A stretch of 36,527 bases of DNA from Apostichopus californicus (lineage: Eukaryota; Echinodermata; Holothuroidea; Aspidochirotida; Stichopodidae). This document shows, piece by piece, positions 20,671 through 32,600 of this stretch (the first letter of the stretch is position 1; every line of letters begins with the position of its first letter). The translations under genes were made by a program, and so were the position numbers. The notes below the pieces were generated by a model that made no database searches, was not told where the DNA came from, and was given only the letters and a program-made list of their open reading frames with translations. The stretch spans positions 1 to 36,527 of the forward strand of contig JAIPMN010007369.1 of assembly GCA_020650975.1 (NCBI GenBank), written 5' to 3'.

Positions 20671-23600
20671 GTGAGTTTTTAACATGAACTCAGCCTAGCC
20701 TAAAAATGTAAAATAATGTAGCCTCAAACTAAGGGAAGGGGCCTGGACGTAAGTCATGCTCTGACAGTGCACTAGTGCATAGTATTTAACCACAAGTTTA
20801 TAAATTTATTGTGTTCCTAAGTTAGCTTTCCCAATGAAGCATATAATTTACTGTATCTTTCGCTCAGGACCTAGGCTACATCAGGAACGATACATTAGCC
20901 TACTGTACTTATAAATACTAGAACAACTAAGTTCTAGGCTGGCCTTGGGTTTAAAAGTAGCCTAGACCTATAGTCTAAGCAGCATTTATAACGAATTTAA
21001 TAATTTAATGTTAATCTTACACTAATCCTCAGGTAGATCAATGGAGATTAAATTTTAATTAGGAATAGGCCTAGCCTAGGTAGATTCTCAGTTTTCAATA
21101 TTTGACATTGATAATATTTTAACTGTTGTATCCTCTCAGATTTAACTTTCAACAAGCATTTTTCCCCCTCTTGTTGAATTGTGATTTGAAATTTCATAAA
21201 CCATGATCAGCATCACAGCTTTAGTTTGAATCCCAAATACTGATCTAGCAGATTTTCATTTTCGTAGCTAAATTATTGCTCAAGGAGACTAAGCTACTTG
21301 AATGAAATAACAAATATTTTCCTGCGTAGTGTTACCTATGACAGCAACATTTTTGTTTGCAGATCCCAATTTTGACCTCAAACCAAGAGAGCGATTAGGA
21401 TATGATGATAACAAAGAAAAGCAGCCAGGAATCAAAGGGATGAGTATTGAGGAAGTTTTTTCAGTGATTAAGTTGAAGCCTCCACCGAAGAAAACTTGGG
21501 AACCAGATGTTAAAGCCATGATATCTACTTCCAAGTGGTTGAGCACGTATGGCTTAAAACGGAACAGACTCTCGTTAGATCAAATCTTAGGCACCATCGG
21601 TTTCAAGCATAGTGATGGTAAGTTTGACTTGTATTTTATTGCTGCTTGGTTGGTGGTCCTAAAATTTTCATTGATTCTGACTTCTGACTTTTAATTTAAT
21701 GTATAAAAAGTTACCACAATTGAAAATGATCACAAAATTGTGTGTGACTTAGAACACAACAAACATACAACATTTCCTGTGTTTATTGTAAGACTCAACT
21801 CTGTAGTGTACGTCTCAGGTGCAACTCAACTGCCAACATAGAGATTACTCTAAAACCAACTGCTTGCTTGAGAATCAAAATGTTTTCTACTGTATAAATG
21901 AAAGCTTTGTACAGTAACTGCTATCAATGTTACAATTACATAACATTCAATTTAGGAGCATTAACATATATATAAATATAAAGTTAATACCAAACATGTA
22001 ATGCCGCTTTGAGCACTATACTCACCATGCTCAAAATGATGTAAAAATCACAAGACTATATACATAGACACAAAAGGCAACCTAGAAGTTTTATCTCTGA
22101 TCAAGTGATGCTTCTGAGCTTTTGCATATGAATTCACAGTGCATGTTTAATTTCTGCCGAATCACTCTTCATTTTGAATAATTAGTTCATGATGCAATTA
22201 GTGGATGGTGAGAACTACATAACTGATACTCTAGAATGCTGCACATGAACATAATTCTCAAGAGTGTGTTACTGCAAGTCTATGTACAACATTGCTCCCC
22301 TTTGATAAACCTATACACGATCTGGCCTTCTTATCTTGCCGTAATGCAGCCAAAGATTCAAAAGTTTGCTAAATCCACAGCACTTGTTCTTGTGCTGTTA
22401 GACTTTCATTTTGTATTACTTTGGCATTATTTAGTGCTTTAATCTGGACGTCAATGCAATAGTAAAGATTTGCATATGTCTGGCTTTAGTCCCTGTTACT
22501 CTACATCTAGTTTAGTACTAAGTTAACATGTCATATGTACATATATACTGTGAGGTCTTGTTTTTTGCAGACTACGATCATGCATTAAAGAAGCCAGTGT
22601 GCTCTCGTTATGGAGAGGGCATGTTCAAACGTTACCCGAAAAGAGATGGCAAAGTCTACAATGTCAATGTAAGTTCCACTCAGTTTCATGCATCTTAAAT
22701 GAAGTATTAGGGTAATTCAATATTAGTTAATTTTGAACTGCTGCTTAACTTCTTAATTTGGGTTGATTGTTAATCATTGTGTACTCACAAGAAATAAATT
22801 CAGTCTGGCTGATAAAAGTAAGAGCTTTATTTTTAATGGCTCAGCATTTATTAAATAGACAACCATTGTTACACATTGTCTGAGTTATACTGTAATGTGA
22901 AAGCTCGGTCATTGTTTGAAAGTTACCCTGAATGAATTCACAGTAGACCTAGCGAAGTTTGCTTCAATTCAGCTAGAATGTTACAGTTTAAAATGGCTTT
23001 TTGTTTCGTCAAACCAAGATTGACTGAATTTAACAAAACAGTTTAGGAAACAGTTTACACTGGCTCTTAATAACTAGAATGCGATATACTGTAATTACTG
23101 AATTCAGCTAGAACTCAATTTACAATGGTTTCAATATTGGCAATACAGAATGCGATGTATTCCTTAATATTTTTAGACCTTGCACTCCGCAGGCGTTCCT
23201 TAATCTGTAATATCTTTGTTCATCTATGCCGCAAAATTGATATATTTCTGTTTTAAAAATTCAATCTTCTGTATGTTTCTCTTTTACTGTTAGGTCAATG
23301 TTAGCAGAGAGAAGATAAAACAAATTGAGAACAGCCTGTTGCAAGCTATCAATTTGTACAAAAGAAGAATAGAATGGCTGACCAGTGAGAGTCGAAGACT
23401 GTTCGGAGTCGTAGAAGAACATTGTATTTGCATCGTAGTTGACATAAAGACTCATTCACCGACTTTATTCGATCATTGCCGTAACGCCCTGATCAGAGTT
23501 TTGGAAGAGCAGGTTTCGCAAATTGCCAAATTCAATCTCATCAGGTAGTTAATTTCTAAAATTATGTACATTCACTGAATTTACCATCTAGCCAATTTGC

Positions 23601-26600
23601 CTTATTATCAAGTAATTATACTTAAAACAGAGTTTTAAGTTGGTTTTACATGTATTTTGTTTTTATCGATGTAATGATTTTAAGCTCTATCAATTTGACT
23701 TGATTCCTCATTTTTCATTTTCCAATTTATTAATTACTGATTAAGAAGATAATTGATTGTTTCCTCTGGTTATAATTGTGTCTTTATGTACAGGGCAGCC
23801 CAAGATATGGTATCCTACAACCAGGTTGCAGTACCTGTCACCAGGGACAGTTTGGACCAGGCTGGTACATGGATTCGTAATTTGGATAGTGTTGCTGCAA
23901 CAACTAAGACCAGTGCATGTGAAGCGATCCTAAAGGCTGTTCAGGACAGAAATGTAAGTTGCTATAGAAACGTAATAGATTGTAGTAGTGACACAGTACC
24001 TTATCCCCACTACCGCCCCCCCTTCAGTTTGACCCTCTCAATCTGGCCCTCCCACTCTTCCCAAGTCTTGTTAGACTTGTTATCTACGTGACATATCGTT
24101 TCTCTCAAGAATTACCTCTGGTGTTTGAAAATTTTGTCTGACACATTGTGTAGAGACAATCTTTTGTGTAACTAGAATCAGATTTTGTAAAGTGACAGTC
24201 CTCTTAAATTTCTTTTCTGTATCCAGTTCTTTTGTAGTGTGTTTCATTGACAATACACATAAAGACATGTGTGAAGTATTCATACACTCTTTACAAGCCT
24301 TCACTTATATACACCAGCCTGTGCTGATTATATTTCTATGAAACAAATGATTTACACATCCAAAATTTAATTATTCAATTCTCCTAGGAATTCCTCTTGT
24401 TGATCATAAGTAAATGATCACTCTTAAAAGATATAGTATTTCAAAAGTTATTGTTCTGAGTATTTATTAATGTATTTACCTCTTCTTGACACAAAACAGA
24501 TCGAGTGTGTCTATCTCTTCTCGGAGGGAAGTTCTTCAGATTCTGCGATGGAGTTAACTTTACAGAAGCTGAAAGGTGGACCATTACCTGTGCATACGGT
24601 GGCATTCAACAGTGCAAACTCTACAACCATTAAATATTTGAAAGACATCGCTAAGGTTACCGGTGGAAGGTAATTACCCATCTGCAGTATATAATCATGG
24701 ACCAAAAATTCTGAAATCTTCTTTCTTAAGGTTAAAAGATGCACCATGAAACTCGATTTTCTTATGAGAAGTAATTGTTAGTACCAGCAAGTATAAGTCA
24801 GTTCCAGAAAGACAAAACATGGGCTAATCTCTTAGCAAATACATATTTACTTCGCTCCTTGCTTACCTGTCTCCTCACAACCTTAGCACCTCGTTCTACC
24901 GTGCCTAGAATGTCCTGGTAACGTTTTAACACTGTGCCCCCTCTATGACTGGCCCCTTCGGTCATTGCCCTTCCTTCTCATTCTACCATTCAAAGTGTCT
25001 TACACGTAGGTTTTGTCAAAGATTATGATCATACTGTCAATTACATCTAAACGTAAAGTCAACACCTGTAACATATTTTTGAACTAAACTGTTTTCAGGT
25101 TCCACGCATTTGCTTTCAATAAACTCGATACTGATGTCAGTGGGACCAGTGGTTACAATGCAGACGACAAGACCCTCCATGGAGGTGTTCCCCCTGGTGC
25201 AGGGTCCCGAGAGGAAGTGGTGAAGATGTGGACAGAACTGGAGGAGGCTCGGAACATCCTCCAAGATGTACAGCAGATCCTGGATGAGGTTCCTGACGCC
25301 AAAGAGACAAGTGAGTTGACGTTTTAACATTGATATGTCAAATTTAAATTATTTTAATGTAAGAAATTTTAGATGAACTTATTGATTATGATAAAAGTTT
25401 CTCATATTTGGTATCTTTGGCAGCTAGAAAATTGCTGGATAACTGTATCAGTCCAGTGGTAGCATTATTTTAAGAAATATCAAACGTACACAAAGCAAAA
25501 CAAACCCTTATTGAATCTCTGTATATATACATTGACTTTGTCTGGCACTTTGCTTAAACCATTGTTCTTTCTGTGGCTCTTTTCGAAAATTAATTTGGAA
25601 CTCCTTAACTGTTCCGTCCTGTATTTTGTGCGTGATTTGTACAGAGATAATTATTCTCATCTTCATCAAGTTCATCATCATTGTTTTCATTTGAATTTTT
25701 CCAATTATGTGGAAACCATTATATGAAATGTGAGCAGGAACAAAACTTGAGCTAATTATCGACAGGTTGTATAGTGTTGCTTAGCTACTGCTTTGTAGAT
25801 TCATTTCTAGATCAGGAAGTATGTCTGATTTTAAATTTATGATTTTACATAAAAATCAAGGAACCAGTATTTGTTCTGTAAATTGTTCTCTTTTAAACTA
25901 ATTTCAGAATTTTTTTAAAACAAGAGAACCTTTTTGATAAATCAAATCATTCATTAGACATGACTTTATCACCAAGTCAATTTACTCAATGTTTAATAAC
26001 GAGGGAGAGAGAGTTGTCTTTAAAGCTAGTATTTGAATGTATCACACGGTTGCTAAGTGATTTAATGCTTACTTTTTTAATCTTCAGCGTCATTAATTTT
26101 TTCTGTCTGTCCGATATTTAACCATGTTACATGTTTTCAAATTCAGTCTTTTTCAAACGTCCGAGGATAAAGTATATGAAGATGAAAGGTAAACTCAGAG
26201 ATCTGATTCAAAGGGTTAAATATAAACTGTACATATTATGATATTTTGAAGAGTACACGCTCCTTAAAATTAAGCTAATATGTGATGATCCGAGGAGTCC
26301 GACATTAATGTCACTCAAAAGTACTTTACTGTGCTGTATAGTTCAAAAGAGAGATCTCAAGTAATGAAAGTACAGGTTGTAAGAGGCTTTTGGTTGCTAT
26401 GGAAACAACACTGTGCAAATAGGCGATTGCTATTGCCTGGTTTCTAATATTCTTTGTAAACAAAACCTCTTTTATCTCCCGCTCGGTGTCACTGTTCAGA
26501 TTGGATTCAATGTTTGTCCCAGGTTTTCGCTTCTTTCTGTTTATGAGCTTTCAGAGAATCGTTGAATCGTTGACAAAAAACCATTAGAAAAGAAAAAGTA

Positions 26601-29600
26601 TCTTAGTAGAGGCAAGTTTATTATCTTTATAAGATTTGAGATTGATGAATCTACAGCAAAAAAACAGGTAGCTAGTTGCTTTCCTGTTTGCACTATTCAT
26701 TATTCATCCTACTGCAGCTGAATTAACATTGCTAATGTGCTCTGAATCATCTTGTTACACTTTGTTGCTACGCAGGGAGCTGTTAAAACAGCAATAATTT
26801 CCAGACTTCTTTAACATATATATATACATAAGGCAGCTTAATTTGAAAATCGGAAACAGCGATAAAAAGTGAGTAAAATGCAAATGGCGGGTTTCACAGA
26901 AAGTCATTAATTATATCGTTCATCAGTCAGTTTGTAGTCAGACCAGTAAATTTCTACTGAATTGTATATTTATGGGATTAAGTAAATGCAATCTAAAACA
27001 AAAACACATTATGGTTCTTGTGTCTTTGTGTCAAACTAAGGAATATTAATTAATCATTGTTAGGGAGTTACTGTTGTGAATGTTGTCTGTGTTGCACTTG
27101 TTTCATAAAAGCTATTGAATGGAGCTAAGTGTACAGCAGTGGTAGAACAATGCTTGTTTAATTTGTTCCTTTGTTCTATATGTGGTATGCTGTTATTTGC
27201 TATTTCTGACTGCAATATCTGGCTATTTCATATAAATGCATTTTTGCAAGTGTTGCTTTAAATGTGCATACTGCGTTTGTCTTTCACACTTTGCCGCATG
27301 TGCATAATGCCAACTCTGAGGGGATCGTTAAACTGCTGTGTTTGCTTTTGTACTTTTGTATCTTCTCTAGAAATGTTTTAAATGAACACGAGCATCTTTT
27401 AGAAATGGAGGTTAAAGAAAAAATAAGAAGAAATATAGAATATACTGGATTAATAGTAAAATTTTGAATCAATAATCTAAGTTTATGACAGGTTTTTGAT
27501 GTTTCTGTTACATGATATTTGGAAACCATAGTTACCAAGGCCGCGAGGCTGATATTATTATGGAACAAAATTCAGGTTACTTCCAAGTCTTGTCTTTGTC
27601 CTTCAGTGACTGATTGTACTGTATTATATTTAACTCTAGCAGAAATATTACCAATGGCTCTTCAGCTTATCACTTTAGGTTATGTTCATTCAACTTGAGT
27701 AAGATACATGATTAAACATAAACCACAAGAAATGCCTTTCAATAAAACAATTTTCAACTTTAGTTTATTTACTTGAAGTAGAAATGTTATCATAATATGT
27801 ACAGTAGGAAATGTCCTTACCATACTGTATATTAGCAAAATTTACAGAATTTTTTTTTCGTTTAATTTTGCTGATTATTTAACTTTCTAGTTTGAAATAA
27901 GTTAGTACAAGATACTGCACATGTACTGCTTTAATATTATATCTAGATTTGTCAGTATATACTTTGTTTATATTGAAATAATGAGATCAACCAAATGAAT
28001 AAGCAGTACACATCCTCTTGCTTTCATTAATGGCAGTATACTCTACACATAGTACTTTAAGAAGTATATGCCTAGCAATTTCATTAGGTTTATTTTCATA
28101 TAATAGAAAAAAAACAAGAATTGTCAAACAAATACACTCTTGCTTCAAACCTGATCTATATCCTTTCTTTGTTTTATGATATTGTTGAGTTTGAAACAAT
28201 GAAAACATTATAATTTACATATACTGCTCTAAGATTATTGTATTTGTCTGGTATTGGTTTACTTTGTGAAATAGTTAAAGCAATACGATAAGCCCTTCCA
28301 CTTTCAGATTAATCTGGAATATTCAGGCTTATCTGTTTTTACATTTTATTTGTTTTATCCTTTAAATATGAAAGAGTGAAATCACTACAACATACATATA
28401 CTGCTTTAAAATCAATTATCTATTTTGCTGACTTTTGTTGTTGTTGTTTTTGTTGTTGCTTACAGTGAAAGCCATTAAACAGGAAGCTGCACCTGCTCCT
28501 GTGGAACGTAGTGAGCAGTACATGAGCTCTGCAGAATGGTTGAACAAACATGGACTGAGATCTAGAAAGTTAGACCTGTATGATGTCCTTGGAAACTGCT
28601 CTTTCAAGCATTGTGATGGCGTTGTTGATGTCAAAAGGGCACCGAATAATGACTATACGGATGCTGTAAGATATAACCAAACCCAATCAATAATGACATC
28701 TCATCTTTAAATGGATAGTCTAGTTGAATGATGACTATATACCGATGCTGTAAGATATAACCAAACCCAATCAATAATGACATCTCATCTTTAAATGGAT
28801 AGTGTAGTTGAATGATGACTGTACCGATGCTGTAAGATATATCCAAACCCAATCAATAAGGACATCTTATCTTTAAATGGATAGTCTAGTTGAATGATGA
28901 CTATATACCGATGCTGTAAGATATAACCAAACCCAATCAATAATGACGTCTTATCTTTAAATGGATAGTCTAGTCGAATGATGACTATACCGATGCTGTA
29001 AGATATAACCAAACCCAATCAATAATGACGTCTTATCTTTAAATGGATAGTCTAGTTGAATGATGACTATATACCGATGCTGTAAGATATAACCAAACCC
29101 AATCAATAATGACGTCTTATCTTTAAATGGATAGTCTAGTGGAATGATGACTATACCGATGCTGTAAGATATAACCAAACCCAATCAATAATGACGTCAT
29201 ATCTTTAAATGGATAGTGTAGTTGAATGATGACTATACCGATGCTGTAAGATATAACCAAACCCAATCAATAAGGACGTCTTATCTTTAAATGGATAGTC
29301 TAGTTGAATGATGACTATATACCGATGCTGTAAGATATAACCAAACCCAATCAATAATGACATTTTAACTTTTAATGGATAGTCTAGTTGCTGAAGACCA
29401 TTGGTTAGCCAAAAAAATGCAACTTTGATACATCTTACATGTTGAAACCACATTCTAATAGAATTATGTAGCATGTAGATACAAAGATTTTAATACTTGC
29501 TTACATTTTTATGAGTTGATCTGTTATCAAATTCAAAATTCAGATTGAAATACACTTTATTAAGCACCCCCAAATGGGCAAATATGGCTTGCTATAAAAC

Positions 29601-32600
29601 AGTGAAAGATTGAATAAGAACAGATAGAGCAGAATAAAATGTCTGTTAACATACGATAAAAGGACGAAAGCACAAAGAATCAAACCTAAATAGAATTGTA
29701 CTTATTGCATTGAGAAAACAAAGAAAAAAGGAAAAAATGCCTATTGCAAAAAAGAAATAAACCTGGCTATGTAGTGTATGTACTATAAAAAGAATTGACC
29801 TGATAAAAACCTTGCTATGTAGTGTTAGTACTATAAAAAGAATTGAACCTGATAAAAACCTGGCTACTGTATGCAGTGCTAGTACTATAAAAAGAATTAA
29901 ACCTGATAAAAACCTGGTTATGTAGTGTAAGTACTATAAAAGAATTAAACCTGATCAAAACCTGACTACCTAGTGGAAATACTATAAAAAGAATGAAACC
30001 TGATAAAAACCTGACTACCTAGTGGAAATACTATAAAAAGAATAAAACCTAATAAAACCTTCACAACCTTGTGTCATTGCTATTAAAATATGTGAAAGCC
30101 ATTGGGGCTAAGGTATGTTTGCATTGGTTTGTACTAGTAGCTGGAGGTCTCATCCTTCTACTTTGACCAATAACTCGGCCAGAGAGATCACTATGCAAGG
30201 GGGGTGATCTGGGTCATCCATAACAGAACCAAGCTTATGTTGGAGGCTATAGTGATAGAAGGAGTCCAGCCTGGGCAGATGGGGATTCTCAATTAGATAT
30301 TCAGACTTCTTAATTATCCCATTAATTTTCTCTTCTTACCCTCCCACCCCCCTCCCCCTCCACCAGTAATGCTGCCACCCCAGAGTTTAGTGATGTCATC
30401 GTGACAATTTTTCTTTGTAATGTACAAATCTTTTCTCCACTAAGGAAAAAATAACATTCTGATAAACCAAGGTTAACATTTTAATAAACCAAGTTGCATA
30501 GTGATGAAATTCTAAAATACAGTAGAACATTGACAAGTAGGCCAACATTCCAAATGCATCATATTTCAAGGATAAATCAGCAACCATAGTATAATTAGGA
30601 AATTAAAACAGATGTAACATGAGAAATTATCTGTCAATAAAGCATGCTCATGTTTTATTCACATTTTGTTGTTGTACTCTCTTCAAAATATAAACATGTT
30701 TAAAGGAATAGAAATGTCACAGTATCTGATCTTTGTAAAGCTGTGATCGGAGTAGGGAAACGAGAGTATTTGTTTATTCTTTGTCAACTAAACTACTGCT
30801 GCCGAAGAACACATCTAGCTTATATACTTTTTAGATTGAATTGCATCCAAATGTATTCTTTTTCACAATGTATTAATTAATTAATTTTGTTCTGAAATTT
30901 GAAATACATGACAATTCTTTGACCTTAGTTCAGTGTGCCCTGTACTGTATATGATTCTGTTTTAACTATGTCACATTTTCAAATCCACTCACCGAGAGTT
31001 ATTGGACAGGTGTGATCTTTTCGGTAAATTTATACAGACGAAGTCAAAGTGAAGTGAAGATTTCAGTAAACCTGCATCAGTTGTATTAGTAAATACTATG
31101 TTGACTAGAATTCACATAGAAGTAGTGAAAATGTTAATTTCAAGATGGCATTCTAGTTACAATATTTGATTTTGTTTGGCTCTCTGCATGATTTCTGTTT
31201 GAGTTAAATACCATATTTAACTGTTTCAATCAGTGTAATATTGGTTAAAATGCACTTGGCAATTTGTAATCTAATGTTATGTACAATGTTATTGGCGTAA
31301 TATTTATAGTCTCAAGATACACAATTTGTGACTCATTTGTGACTCATTTGAGTGAGTCTTAATGAGTTTAAAACATACAGAGATTTGAGTTTTCAAAATT
31401 GATGGATTGTTTATGTTAGTGTATATGTATGTTAGTGTAATATCTTAATGTATATGTATGCTAGTGTTATATGTTAGTGTATATATGTATGTTAGTGTAA
31501 TATCTTAGTGTATATGTATGTTAGTGTAATATCTTAGTGTATGTACAATCATCAAAAGATGACCTGATCTCTTTAAGGTTTCCCATTTCTTTGTGATCTT
31601 TTAATTCTTGTCTACAACTGGCCAAAATATTATAGACAATACATTAATATATTGTGGACTTAACCTATTTTATTTCCACAGGATACTATGAATAAACTGG
31701 TCGGTGCCAAATATTGTGATAAATTCTGCCATTTTCAGTGGAGAGATGGTTCCATAAAACATGTACACGTTACAGCTGACATTCATCGACAGTACGAGAG
31801 AAAGATGATCGTTTCCCTTCAAGACTTTCAAAGAAGGTAGAAACAATCGTTTATTGCAAGTTACAAGTACTTCATATTGGGTTATGCTTGTCTTATAAAA
31901 GTCCAGTGAAGACAAACACATTTGTGCAAGAAGAATAAGTTATTGATCTGTATTCCTATATATATCAGCCTTTACAAAGGGCAAATTAAAGGCATTGAAG
32001 ACTCGCCCCAAACCGCGTGCCGCGCTCCGAAAAAGTGTACTTTCCGTTGCTTGCAAGTGAAGTTTTCTTCTTGTCGCTACAAAATGAAGACAGCAATGAA
32101 ACGTGATACCTTGTTATCTATTATCAATACCTGAGATGTCAATCGCTGCTATTTACAGTGTGTTGTGGGTGTTGACCGTAGCTGTATGTATTGACTGTAC
32201 ACTAGTGTCTAATTACCGACGGTAGCAAGCTGTGTGTGTATTTTCTGGGATCGATGGTGGTGTCTGGCACTTCTGTTACACCTCATGTGAAACTAGGTCA
32301 GATTACCGGCATGAGAAGTTTCTTTGTGCGCGAGTCTTCACACCCTTTAAAGTTTCCTTCCCTGATATTTGGCTAATTCATATTATTGTTTTGGTTGTCC
32401 ATTATTATGCAGAGTTGATTGGTTACAACAAGGAAGCAGAGAACTGTTTGGTACCATTATCGAAGATCAAGTCTACATACTCATCGACGTATCGAATTCG
32501 ATGGAGAACCATCTGGGATTGGTGAAAGAAAAACTATTCAAATTAATGCAGGTAAGAGTGTCTTAATACCACTAAATATAATGGTAATAGTATTGAACGG

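Noticed and set aside
28640-29392. CRISPR-like array
   Set aside because: Whole units repeat without unique spacers, in an animal intron; it is a minisatellite.
28631-29474. Antisense frames with a repeated SLLIGFGYILQHRY peptide
   Set aside because: Produced by translating the 82/84-bp array on the minus strand; the sense strand is a VWA3A intron.
31922-32134. 70-codon frame at the start of MITE copy B
   Set aside because: Lies largely within non-coding MITE sequence; the equivalent region of copy A does not support a conserved protein.
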